Assembly: GCF_900129585.1 (NCBI RefSeq)
Contig: NZ_FQWF01000019.1
Span: forward strand, 1-32,580
Reading direction: 5' to 3'
DNA from: Flavobacterium micromati
GTDB taxonomy: Bacteria > Bacteroidota > Bacteroidia > Flavobacteriales > Flavobacteriaceae
Length of the DNA stretch: 32,580 nucleotides
In this document: piece by piece, positions 21,246 through 29,383 of the stretch
Position numbering within the stretch: the first letter of the stretch is position 1
How the letters are laid out: the number at the start of each line of letters is the position of its first letter
Notes under the pieces: generated by a model
Database searches by the model: none
The model's input: only the letters and a program-made list of their open reading frames with translations
Told to the model about the DNA's origin: nothing
Position numbers and translations under genes: made by a program

Positions 21246-21324
21246 GCGAAACAAACCTTCGCCAATCTACCCATATTTGGGTGAATATGCGAAGGTTTGT
21301 TTCGCCTATAAACTAGTTGGCGGT
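21246..21324 (+). other. Putative primary attachment site (attI-like) with 60-nt hairpin
   Basis: A perfect 17-bp inverted repeat (21246-21262, GCGAAACAAACCTTCGC, and 21289-21305) encloses a second 5-bp stem ACCCA/TGGGT with a 4-base loop. Ten bases after the hairpin comes the first core GTTGGCGGT (21316-21324). Unlike the attC-like sites it has no inverse core on its left, and its core is preceded by CTA instead of AC. The hairpin may also end recombinase transcription. Confidence 0.65.
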
Positions 21325-21357
21325 CAGTTTGCCAAAAATAACGACTAAAAATATAAA

Positions 21358-22881
21358 ATGAATAATATTGATTTAAGTAAAGTTTTAAGATTCATAGAAG
21401 AAAACATAAGAATATCTGAACAAACTACAATTGAGTATTTAGATCCAAAAGGCCATATTGAAAGATTAAATAGTAAGCAAAACCAAGTAGTTTTCGGAAG
21501 AAGAGGCTCCGGAAAATCTTTACTATTAAAATCACTAAAAAGCACAGATTTAGCGACCAAATTGTACATTACAATTAATATTGAAGATTTCAAAGATATT
21601 AGTTTTCCAAACTCAATTTCACAAGTTTTGATAAGTGTAATTAAGAAGTTCAAAAAAGAAATAGACGGAAAGTATAGTGTTTTCAATTATAATCAGTGGA
21701 AAAAACAAAAAGCATTAATAAAAAAAATTGACAATTATATTAGTGATTTAAAGACCAAAATTTCAGAACCAGATACTTATAATCAAAATATAAAAGAGAA
21801 ACAAGCCAGCAAATTAAGTGGTGAAGCGAGCACTGGTTTTGATAAAAGTTCTGCTAAAATATCCAGTGAATTAGCTGATGAATATGAAAATAGCCGTGAA
21901 ATTTTAAAAGATAAATTAAATGAACTTAAAAATGAAATCTCAAATTTTAAAGAATTAATAGAAGAAACTACACTATTTTTAAACAAAGATATTTTCTTGA
22001 TTTTTGATGACTTTTATTTTATCAGAAAACACGAACAGCCTTATTTTATTGACTTTTTCCATAGAATTTCAAAAAACACAAGATTATATTTAAAAATTGC
22101 AACAATCAAGCATAGAACTAGCTTATACATACAAACTGACACATATGTTGGTGTTGAAATTGGTCACGATATACAATCATTAAACTTGGATTATACTCTT
22201 GATGACTTTAATGGTTTAGTTTCTTTTATGAAATCACTTCTTGAGCATATTAATAACAAAGTGGGAGTTAATATTGATTATGACGATATTCTCACTGAAA
22301 ATGCATTTCGCTTCTTGTGCTTAGCTTCTGGAGGTGTGCCACGAGATTTTTTATCATTATTTATAAATTTAGGAAGTAAGATGCAAAATGGTGTAAAAAA
22401 CGTTTCTAAGCCAAATGTTATAGATTGTAGTATTGAAAATCTTCCAAATAAAATGGAAGCATTTAAAACTGATACAGCTGAAGAAAAATCAGTATTAGAA
22501 CACTATTTGGAATTTGTTAAAGAAGAAATAATAAATCAAAAAAGAATTAATGCATTTTTAGTTTCGAATAATGATGTTTTAAAATTCCCAAAAATAAATC
22601 AAGCTGTAAAAGAATTAGTTGATTTACGATTATTCCACTTGGTTAATCCTAATATTAGCTCTGCTCCTAGCGATGGAAAAAGATATTCTGCCTATATGAT
22701 TGATATAAGTTTGTTTCCGAATGCAAACCCAAGGAATTTTACTCAAATTGAACCTGGTCAGAAAGATGAAAGAAGTAGAGAAGATAAACTTAGATCTTCT
22801 CCAAAATTAAATCTAGAAAAATTCAATAATTTCATAGAAAGTTTAAATCTCACAAGAGACATAACTTTAACCAATGAATAA
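21358..22881 (+). CDS. Cassette 1: P-loop ATPase with coiled-coil insertion
   Basis: 507 residues, cytosolic. Walker A is at 47-54 (GRRGSGKS), followed by LLLKSL; a Walker B-like strand FLIFDDFYF lies near residue 215. Between them (about 110-205) is a long charged helical segment, probably a coiled coil. The part after Walker B (SKNTRLYLKIATIKHRTSLY, GGVPRDFLSLFINLG) fits AAA/STAND-like ATPases with a following helical lid. No effector domain is recognised in the last 100 residues. Such stand-alone ATPases are common in defence islands, but that role is inference. The ATG is 34 bases after the core, and the stop lies 8 bases before the inverse core at 22890. Confidence 0.85.
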   Translation: MNNIDLSKVLRFIEENIRISEQTTIEYLDPKGHIERLNSKQNQVVFGRRGSGKSLLLKSLKSTDLATKLYITINIEDFKDISFPNSISQVLISVIKKFKKEIDGKYSVFNYNQWKKQKALIKKIDNYISDLKTKISEPDTYNQNIKEKQASKLSGEASTGFDKSSAKISSELADEYENSREILKDKLNELKNEISNFKELIEETTLFLNKDIFLIFDDFYFIRKHEQPYFIDFFHRISKNTRLYLKIATIKHRTSLYIQTDTYVGVEIGHDIQSLNLDYTLDDFNGLVSFMKSLLEHINNKVGVNIDYDDILTENAFRFLCLASGGVPRDFLSLFINLGSKMQNGVKNVSKPNVIDCSIENLPNKMEAFKTDTAEEKSVLEHYLEFVKEEIINQKRINAFLVSNNDVLKFPKINQAVKELVDLRLFHLVNPNISSAPSDGKRYSAYMIDISLFPNANPRNFTQIEPGQKDERSREDKLRSSPKLNLEKFNNFIESLNLTRDITLTNE

Positions 22882-22889
22882 AAAACCGA

Positions 22890-23017
22890 ACCGCCAACAG
22901 CGGTTTTGATATAGTGGGGTTTTAGTGGAATTATCGTTCCGCATCAAGTTTTCGTTAAGCCGAAAAATTAGCGATTACGATTTCCCCACCATCTCAAAGC
23001 CACGAGACGTTATGAGC
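22890..23017 (+). other. attC-like site 1
   Basis: The inverse core ACCGCCAAC pairs with the core of cassette 1. The stem arm GGTTTTGATATAGTGGGG pairs, with two mismatches, with the sequence just before the right core (CCCCACCATCTCAAAGCC). The centre contains TTAAGCCGAAAAATTAGCG, a variant of the motif shared by sites 1 and 3-6. It ends at the core GTTATGAGC of cassette 2. The following 190 bases up to 23213 hold no gene. Confidence 0.85.
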
Positions 23018-23213
23018 TATAACTATCACGGAAACGAGTGTATGATTTGAATTAAGTTGTGAAAGTTTGAAAAAACATTACTAAATTTAATAGCAAATCC
23101 ATCGAAATATTTCTCAAATTAAATAGAATTTGAATATGAGAAAAATGTTTATTTTATATACAAACCAAAATGATTGGCATAATTAATTAATTGTCGATTA
23201 AATAATTAAAAAT

Positions 23214-23540
23214 ATGCTTGAAGAAACATCATCCTATTATTTTATTGAAGGGAATGTAAAATTTGACCGTAAAGACTATTATGGAGCAATCGATTATTAC
23301 ACAAAATCAATAGAATTAAATTCAAATTATGAAGACTCCTATAATACTCGTGGTATTGCAAAAATCAAATTAAAACATTATCAAAGTGCTATTGAGGACT
23401 TTGATAAAGCGATAAAATTAAATGATAATTTTGAAAATGCATATTTCAACAGACATCTAGCATACCAAGAATTAGGAGAAAAAGAAAAAGCTTTCAAAGA
23501 TTTCATTAAATATCAGCAACTAGAACTTAAGAACAAGTAA
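23214..23540 (+). CDS. Cassette 2a: small TPR protein
   Basis: 108 residues consisting almost wholly of tetratricopeptide repeats: about 8-40 (GNVKFDRKDYYGAIDYYTKS), 42-74 (NTRGIAKIKLKHYQSAIEDF) and a third partial one (AYFNRHLAYQELGEKEKAFK). TPRs mediate protein-protein contacts; the partner is unknown. No signal peptide. One base separates its stop from the next start, so the two genes are surely co-transcribed. Confidence 0.85.
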   Translation: MLEETSSYYFIEGNVKFDRKDYYGAIDYYTKSIELNSNYEDSYNTRGIAKIKLKHYQSAIEDFDKAIKLNDNFENAYFNRHLAYQELGEKEKAFKDFIKYQQLELKNK

Positions 23541-23541
23541 A

Positions 23542-23982
23542 ATGAAAAAAATATTATTCATAATACTATTTATTAGCGTAAGTGGTAATGCTCAACAACT
23601 ACCTATAAATAAAATTCTAGAGATACAAGAGTTGCCAATAACTCAAATGATCAAACAACTTATGGATAATGGATGGATATATAATGGTTTATTTTTTGGT
23701 GCTTACCGTTTAAACGACAGAGAACCTTGCTATCATTGTGAAGACGATAATGAAATCATTATCAATAAAGATAAGAAATTTTTCAGTCTCCTCATAAAGA
23801 ATAAAAAAACATATGATAAATATATTGATGAAATAAAGAGTTCATCTGAAATAAATTACGTTGAAGATATCTTGTTAGATGATGGGTTCAAAATCGTATA
23901 TAAGTATAAAAACTACACTGTTTCTACAATTACTTTCACAGGAACAAAAAAATCGTCAATTGTAATAAAGCCTATAGAATAA
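23542..23982 (+). CDS. Cassette 2b: small exported protein of unknown function
   Basis: 146 residues with a signal peptide (MKKILFIILFISVSGNAQ). The mature part is rich in Lys, Asp and Ile with a CYHCEDDNE segment that might bind a metal or form a disulphide. I do not recognise the family. About 134 bases follow before the inverse core at 24117, with no further gene. Confidence 0.75.
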   Translation: MKKILFIILFISVSGNAQQLPINKILEIQELPITQMIKQLMDNGWIYNGLFFGAYRLNDREPCYHCEDDNEIIINKDKKFFSLLIKNKKTYDKYIDEIKSSSEINYVEDILLDDGFKIVYKYKNYTVSTITFTGTKKSSIVIKPIE

Positions 23983-24116
23983 TTATCTCCAGTGGGAAAA
24001 TTATTATTTTTTTTTAAGAAAACGAAACACAATGTATAATTTCGGAAATTAAAGTATTTCATAATAAAATATAATATTGATATTCAATCAGACTTGATCA
24101 ACGAACACATTGTTAC

Positions 24117-24254
24117 AGCTCATAACACTTGCTACAAGCGATTTGGGTATTTGGCTTAATTTAAAAATGGTCTTGTATTTGGGAAGTTTAGGCAAATCCG
24201 AAAACAAGGCTTAATTTAATCCCAAACCTCTTGTAGCAAGGGGACGTTGTGCGT
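24117..24254 (+). other. attC-like site 2 (divergent type)
   Basis: The inverse core AGCTCATAAC matches the cassette 2 core over ten bases. The stem is unusually regular: CTTGCTACAAG pairs perfectly with CTTGTAGCAAG, then TTTGGG with CCCAAA after three unpaired bases on each side. The shared central motif of the other sites is missing. Instead GGCTTAATTTAA occurs twice. It ends at core GTTGTGCGT. Confidence 0.85.
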
Positions 24255-24336
24255 CACTTTCTAGCGACAGAAATAACTAATCAACATCTAATGGTAATTT
24301 GAAAAAAAAATAAACTAAAAAAAATAAACTAAAAAA

Positions 24337-25152
24337 ATGACTTACATTAAAACAATTTCTACATTTTTAATTACTCTTTTAATTGTAACAATAACTTCTG
24401 CACAAGAATCAAAACATAAAACTAAAATCTTATTGATTGGGACAATTCACTTCGAGACGCCTCATTTAGATAAATTTGAATTAAAAACTGACGATTTTTT
24501 AGCTCCCAAAAGACAGCAGGAATTGGAAGAATTGACCGGAATTTTGAAAAGAACAAATGCTGATAAAGTGATGATAGAAAAACCATTTAATCAACAAGCT
24601 ATAACCGACAGTTTGTATAATGCCTATTCAACTGGTCATTATAAACTTGCAGTTTCAGAAAGGGAACAAATTGGCTTCAGGTTAGGAAAAAAATTAAATT
24701 TAAAACGCATAAACTGTATAGATAAATTTTATGGAATGCATGATAGCTTAATGGCTGCTACCGCAAAAGAAAATAATCAACTTTATGTGCTACAAGATTT
24801 AGGGACGGAGGGAAATGCAATGATAAATGATTACGATAATCAATTGAAAAAAGGCACAATAACCGAAGTTTTAAAATACATAAATAAACCAGAAGAATTA
24901 AAAAGAAATTTATCAATATATCTAAAATTTTTAACAAAAATTGGAGCTGGTCAAAATTTTGCAGGAGCAGAATATGTATCAGAATGGTATTTAAGAAATC
25001 TTGCTATTTTTTCAAATATTATAAATCAAATTGAACCTTCAGACAAATATGTTATTTTAATTTTTGGGCAAGGACACATCCCAATATTAAAACACTTATT
25101 ACAAAATAATGATGACTTTGAACTAGTTGAATTAAATAGCGTGCTAAAATAA
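24337..25152 (+). CDS. Cassette 3a: exported TraB/GumN-like (DUF5694-like) protein
   Basis: 271 residues with a signal peptide ending TITSAQ. It begins with KILLIGTIHFETPHLDKFEL and later has KVMIEKPF and, near the end, VILIFGQGHIPILKHLL. The two histidines and the glutamate sit as in the TraB/PrgY/GumN and erythromycin-esterase superfamily. I would place it in the DUF5694 group, from memory. These are possibly hydrolases; the substrate is unknown. The leader contains a short tandem repeat (AAATAAACTAAAA twice, about 24305-24335). The next gene starts 41 bases later. Confidence 0.8.
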   Translation: MTYIKTISTFLITLLIVTITSAQESKHKTKILLIGTIHFETPHLDKFELKTDDFLAPKRQQELEELTGILKRTNADKVMIEKPFNQQAITDSLYNAYSTGHYKLAVSEREQIGFRLGKKLNLKRINCIDKFYGMHDSLMAATAKENNQLYVLQDLGTEGNAMINDYDNQLKKGTITEVLKYINKPEELKRNLSIYLKFLTKIGAGQNFAGAEYVSEWYLRNLAIFSNIINQIEPSDKYVILIFGQGHIPILKHLLQNNDDFELVELNSVLK

Positions 25153-25193
25153 ACTGACACAAACAGCCAAATTTAAAATTACAAAAACAAAAT

Positions 25194-25901
25194 ATGCAAG
25201 ACGAAATAATAAAACACTCCAAAAAATTACATTCAGCCATGATCAATAAAAGCCATTCAACTAAAGAAAAAGTAACAGAAACAGTTATAGAGATTTTTAT
25301 AATTGTTTTTGCAGTATCACTTTCAATATGGCTTCATTCCTGGAGTGAACATAAGCACGAACAAAAAGAAGTTGCTGTTTTTCTTAGTAATTTAAGAAGC
25401 GACTTGCAAAATGATATTAAGATTTTAGATCAAGTTAAAGGAGAATACGCAAAAACAAATATTGGTTATGAAAAACTTTTAGCACTTACCCCTCTGCAAC
25501 TTGACAGTATTCAGCAATCTAAAGCTATTGTCCATTTCCCTGTCAACTCCCAAGGAAGAAAACTAAATACTGCTAATTACGAAGCTTTTAAGTCCAGTGG
25601 TAAAATTGGCTATATTGAGGACGAAGTATTAAAACAAAAAATATTAACCTATTACCAAGAACGAGCACCGATAACAAATGAAGTGGATAAAATTTATAAT
25701 GATTTTCTATTCAAGTGTTTTGACAAGATGATAGAAAATGCAGATAAATCAGACGCACAGTTATACGCAGATCCGAAATTTAAGAAATCATTATTTTTTC
25801 TTGTTAGGGTTGGTAAAAATAACATAAGAGCTTATGACGAAAATGTAAGACCAGAAGCAATCAAACTTATTAAAGAAATTGAAAATGAGCTGAATAAATA
25901 A
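25194..25901 (+). CDS. Cassette 3b: DUF6090-like membrane protein
   Basis: 235 residues with one membrane segment at about 31-52 (VIEIFIIVFAVSLSIWLHSW), followed by EHKHEQKEVAVFLSNLRSDL. This organisation, a short cytosolic N-terminus, one helix and a helical external domain with NYEAFKSSGKIGYI, is that of the Bacteroidota family I know as DUF6090. Function unknown. An internal ATG at residue 16 could be the true start. The stop lies 8 bases before the inverse core. Confidence 0.8.
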   Translation: MQDEIIKHSKKLHSAMINKSHSTKEKVTETVIEIFIIVFAVSLSIWLHSWSEHKHEQKEVAVFLSNLRSDLQNDIKILDQVKGEYAKTNIGYEKLLALTPLQLDSIQQSKAIVHFPVNSQGRKLNTANYEAFKSSGKIGYIEDEVLKQKILTYYQERAPITNEVDKIYNDFLFKCFDKMIENADKSDAQLYADPKFKKSLFFLVRVGKNNIRAYDENVRPEAIKLIKEIENELNK

Positions 25902-25909
25902 AAAAGCGA

Positions 25910-26043
25910 ACGCACAACAGCGGTTTGCATAAATGGCGAAATATGTTGTAAATTCACGTTTATCTTTCGCAAGAAATTTTATCTTAGCCGAAAATAATCG
26001 GTCACGAAGTTCGCCACTTCTGCAAGCCGCGAAACGTTAGGCG
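25910..26043 (+). other. attC-like site 3
   Basis: Inverse core ACGCACAAC, then AGCGGTTTGCATAAATGGCG. The right arm reads CGCCACTTCTGCAAGCCGC followed by GAAAC and core GTTAGGCG. The centre carries TATCTTAGCCGAAAATAATC at 25980-25999. The core is a perfect GTTRRRY. Confidence 0.9.
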
Positions 26044-26077
26044 AAAATTTTGGGAACCGCGTAAAAAAGAAACCTTA

Positions 26078-26866
26078 ATGAAAAATTTGACATTCATAAT
26101 TTTATTATTATTTACAATTCTTGGCTGTTCAGAAAAAGGAAAATCTGAAATAGAAAAATTTACATTCTTTTCATCTCCTTCTTTTTACGGCAGTTTTAAA
26201 ATAGAAACAGACAACAACTCAAAGAAAGTTATAGCTTCGATTCCATATGAATATTCTCTTGCAGATTCAATTTCAAAAAATACTTGGAGATTTATTGATT
26301 CAACAGATTTAGTAAGTGTTAGAAAGTTTTTACCAAAAGAAATTAAATTTGAAGTTCAAGTAGAAAATTCTAAATTCAACGAATTAAAAAGTGTTTTAGA
26401 AAAATTATCTAAATTTAAATCTGATAAGTTTCCACCAAATGATGGAATAACGATAAATTTAGAAATTGAAAATGAGCAAAAAGTAAAATCAAATAAAACA
26501 TTTTTCTCACCAAATAGAAATTCTGAAGAAGGAAAACTAATTATTAAAACTTATGAAATAGTTGCTGAATTATTTAAAGACGAAACTAAACTTGAAGATG
26601 CGATAGAAAACTCGCAAAGATATTTTAGTGATGAAATCTTTATCGTCAAATCTACAAATCCTTTGTATGTAAAATTTTTGAATGATAATTGTGACGAATT
26701 AGAATATAAAATAAATGCACTTCCAAAAGCAGAAAAAATATTTGTTGACTTAACTAATTTTAGCAAAGACAAAAATGACTGTTTAGAAAAAACACTTCGA
26801 AAAAGATATTCTAAAATAAAGTGGATTTTGAAAATAAACGAAAATTATGGTTTTGCGGAAGAGTAA
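26078..26866 (+). CDS. Cassette 4: lipoprotein of unknown function
   Basis: 262 residues with a lipoprotein signal ending FTILGC (Cys17). The mature part is highly charged (Lys, Glu, Asn, Ser) and probably alpha/beta, with NSKFNELKSVLEKLSKFKSD and FLNDNCDELEYKINALPKAE. No named domain recognised. The ATG is 34 bases after the core and the stop 3 bases before the extended inverse core, a tight fit to the cassette. Confidence 0.75.
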   Translation: MKNLTFIILLLFTILGCSEKGKSEIEKFTFFSSPSFYGSFKIETDNNSKKVIASIPYEYSLADSISKNTWRFIDSTDLVSVRKFLPKEIKFEVQVENSKFNELKSVLEKLSKFKSDKFPPNDGITINLEIENEQKVKSNKTFFSPNRNSEEGKLIIKTYEIVAELFKDETKLEDAIENSQRYFSDEIFIVKSTNPLYVKFLNDNCDELEYKINALPKAEKIFVDLTNFSKDKNDCLEKTLRKRYSKIKWILKINENYGFAEE

Positions 26867-26869
26867 ATC

Positions 26870-27007
26870 TTCGCCTAACAGCAGTTACACGCAATTGCGA
26901 AACTTTTGCAAGCCGGACGAATATCTTTCGCAAGAATTACTTATTTTAGCTGACAATAAACGGTCACGAAGCTCGCAACTGACGTGTAGCTGCGAAACGT
27001 TGTACGT
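26870..27007 (+). other. attC-like site 4
   Basis: The inverse core TTCGCCTAAC matches the cassette 4 core over ten bases. The left arm AGCAGTTACACGCAATTGCG pairs with CGCAACTGACGTGTAGCTGC, then GAAAC and core GTTGTACGT. The centre has a motif variant TTATTTTAGCTGACAATAAA. Confidence 0.9.
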
Positions 27008-27325
27008 CAGTTGCTACGACCATAAAAATCGCCGTAAATAAAACAAATTGAAAACTCGAAATACACAAAAAGTGATTCCGAAGTTGCAGCTAAAAAACTG
27101 AAATTGGAAAGTTGAAACTTGAACAGTTTGCGTGAAAATTTGTTGCGGAAAATTGCGGCGTCTAAAAATAGAATTGCTAGCGAAGCTCGAATTTTTTTTG
27201 TGAATAATGAAGTATTTACAAAAAAGTGAAAGTTTAAAAATGTTGTCGAAAGTATTGCGGAAAGTATTGTGGAAAGTATTGCGCAAAAATCAATTTAAAA
27301 AAGAACTTTTTGTTTAGGCAACCGA
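27008..27325 (+). other. Cassette 5: no convincing gene
   Basis: 318 bases without a long frame in the array direction. The best candidate is a 36-codon frame, ATG at 27207 to TAG at 27317, with stop 8 bases before the inverse core as in other cassettes. It would encode a strongly basic amphipathic peptide with KVLRKVLWKVLRK, reflecting a threefold 12-base DNA repeat (GAAAGTATTGCG-like, 27245-27284). Coding is unproven. The cassette could instead carry an RNA, a promoter or nothing. Confidence 0.4.
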
Positions 27326-27461
27326 ACGTACAACAGCCGTTTCGCACAATTGCGAATTTTGTTTAAAATTCACGTTCACGTTTCGCAAAAAATATTATCT
27401 TAGTGGAAAATAATCGGTTCCGAATTTCGCAACTGATGCGAAGCGCCGGAACGTTAGGAGC
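27326..27461 (+). other. attC-like site 5
   Basis: Inverse core ACGTACAAC. Left arm AGCCGTTTCGCACAATTGCG; right arm CGCAACTGATGCGAAGCGC, then CGGAAC and core GTTAGGAGC. The motif TATCTTAGTGGAAAATAATC begins at 27396. Confidence 0.9.
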
Positions 27462-27465
27462 AAGC

Positions 27466-27894
27466 TTACAGAAAAAATCGTGTAACCAAGCCACTTTCTC
27501 TATTTTGATAATTTTTTGCAATTTTATCTAATAGTATTTTGTCGTATTTTGTCAATTTATCATTTATAACTTTTAATTCTTTTTTAATTTCTGAATCTTG
27601 GCTGTAAAACGCTCTATTTTGTATTTCGTTTGAAGTCCAAATAGATGTTTTTGTTTTCTTATTTTCTAAAACACAACTTCCTGTTTGCCAATCATTAGTA
27701 TTTTTTAAAACGTCAAAATAAACGTCAATAACTTCTTTTGAAAAACAGTTTTCTAAATTGATATTCTGTAAATTCACATTGTCAATTAATGTTTCAATGA
27801 ACTTGTCTTTTGTTACTTTATTTTTGTAAATAATGTAATAAATACCAAAAATCAAAATAATAATGTTTGCGAATAATAAAATGTTTGTTGTCAT
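27466..27894 (-). CDS. Cassette 6: antisense membrane-anchored protein of unknown function
   Basis: 142 residues. An N-terminal membrane helix (about 4-23, NILLFANIIILIFGIYYIIY) is followed by a soluble domain with WQTGSCVLENKKTKTSIWTS. It is the only cassette gene on the minus strand. It fills its cassette: the stop is 4 bases inside the core and the start is 37 bases from the inverse core. It must have its own promoter because read-through from the array would give antisense RNA. Family not recognised. Confidence 0.7.
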   Translation of the reverse strand: MTTNILLFANIIILIFGIYYIIYKNKVTKDKFIETLIDNVNLQNINLENCFSKEVIDVYFDVLKNTNDWQTGSCVLENKKTKTSIWTSNEIQNRAFYSQDSEIKKELKVINDKLTKYDKILLDKIAKNYQNRESGLVTRFFL

Positions 27895-27931
27895 AAAATG
27901 TTTGTTTAAAATTTATATTTAGTTAAAAAGC

Positions 27932-28069
27932 CAGCTCCTAACAGCAGTTATAAGCAATGGCAAGTTTTGTTTTAAGTTCATAATCTCGTTTCGCAAGAAC
28001 TTTTATCTTAGCCGAAAATATCCAATTCCGTACTTTGCCACTGCTTATAGCTGCAACAACGTTACCTGT
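27932..28069 (+). other. attC-like site 6
   Basis: Inverse core GCTCCTAAC. Left arm AGCAGTTATAAGCAATGGCA; right arm TGCCACTGCTTATAGCTGC, then AACAAC and core GTTACCTGT. The motif TATCTTAGCCGAAAATA is at 28004-28020. Confidence 0.9.
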
Positions 28070-28156
28070 AATGCCAGCGAACCGCAGAAAAACGACAACC
28101 GAAAAGGAAATCAACTATTTTTTTGTACCTTTCCACCTAATTTGACAGACAATAAA

Positions 28157-29383
28157 ATGAGTTTAAAACAGACAATAAGTATAAATGAATTTGATGGTAA
28201 AAGCTATCAAATAAGGCTTGTTGAAGGAATTGAAGAAAAAGCCGTTTTGACACATTACCTGCATAATTACAGAAATGGTGTAAAAAAACATTACGAAAAA
28301 GACGCAATTTCTACACTAAAAAACTTTGTGGAATACAAACAAATTGAAACAGAACCTTCAATAGTTGCAGAAGATGCTTTACAACAATTACTTTTTGAAG
28401 TTGAAAACGTACCGTTTCCAACTCCCGAAAATTATAGTTTTAAATTCATTGATTTATTTGCAGGAATTGGCGGATTTAGATTAGCACTACAAAACGTAGG
28501 TGGAAAATGTGTTTTTACAAGCGAATGGAATAATGAAGCTCAAAAAACGTATCGAGAAAATTTCGGAGAAGTTCCATTTGGTGACATAACTAAAGAGCGA
28601 AATAAAAATTATATTCCCGAAAAATTTGACGTTTTATGTGCAGGTTTTCCTTGCCAAGCATTTTCAATTGCAGGCTATCAGAAAGGTTTTGCAGACACAA
28701 GAGGAACTTTATTTTTTGACATCGAGCAAATTGTAGAAAAACACAAACCAAAGGTTGTGTTTTTAGAAAACGTGAAAAATTTGGTTTCTCACGACAACGG
28801 AAATACTTTTAAAACAATAATTGAAACACTTGAAATTAAACTTGGCTACAAAGTATTTCATAAAATTTTAAATTCTGCAACTCACGCAAACGTCCCGCAA
28901 AATCGTGAACGTATTTTTATTGTTGCTTTTGACCCAAAACAGGTGAAAAATTTTGAAAAATTTGAATTTCCAAAGGAAATCAAATTAACAAAAACTATTC
29001 ACGACATTTTAGAGAAAGGCAAACAAGATGATATTTATTATTACAAAAAAGACCATCAATATTATCCAGAACTTGCAAAAACAATGCTTTCAAAAGACAC
29101 TGTTTATCAGTGGCGTAGAGTTTATGCAAGAGAAAACAAGAGTAATGTTTGTCCAACATTAACAGCAAATATGGGTTCTGGTGGACACAACGTTCCGCTT
29201 ATTAAAGATGATTTTGGAATTAGAAAATTAACACCAAAAGAATGTTTTGCGTTTCAAGGTTATCCTATAGAAAAATATATTTTACCAAAACTTGCAAATA
29301 GTAAATTATATATGCAAGCAGGTAACTCTGTAACAACTAATTTAGTAGAAAGAATTGCAAATCAAATCATAAAAGTTTTATGA
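28157..29383 (+). CDS. Cassette 7a: DNA (cytosine-5) methyltransferase
   Basis: 408 residues from the ATG at 28157; a TTG five codons upstream is also in frame. It transfers a methyl group to C5 of cytosine in a specific site and protects DNA from the partner nuclease. Motif I FIDLFAGIGGFRLAL starts at residue 97, the catalytic PCQ is at 165-167 (Cys166), then ENVKNL, QNRERIFIV, the target recognition region, ECFAFQGYP and the final GNSV. An additional N-terminal segment of about 90 residues is unusual for short M5C enzymes. The stop overlaps the next start (ATGA). A possible promoter box TACCTTTC lies about 35 bases upstream. Confidence 0.95.
   Translation: MSLKQTISINEFDGKSYQIRLVEGIEEKAVLTHYLHNYRNGVKKHYEKDAISTLKNFVEYKQIETEPSIVAEDALQQLLFEVENVPFPTPENYSFKFIDLFAGIGGFRLALQNVGGKCVFTSEWNNEAQKTYRENFGEVPFGDITKERNKNYIPEKFDVLCAGFPCQAFSIAGYQKGFADTRGTLFFDIEQIVEKHKPKVVFLENVKNLVSHDNGNTFKTIIETLEIKLGYKVFHKILNSATHANVPQNRERIFIVAFDPKQVKNFEKFEFPKEIKLTKTIHDILEKGKQDDIYYYKKDHQYYPELAKTMLSKDTVYQWRRVYARENKSNVCPTLTANMGSGGHNVPLIKDDFGIRKLTPKECFAFQGYPIEKYILPKLANSKLYMQAGNSVTTNLVERIANQIIKVL

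Noticed and set aside
27014..27286. 90-residue minus-strand protein in cassette 5
   Set aside because: Its Phe/Asn/Thr-repetitive composition mirrors the repeated plus-strand DNA, and it fits no signal or domain.
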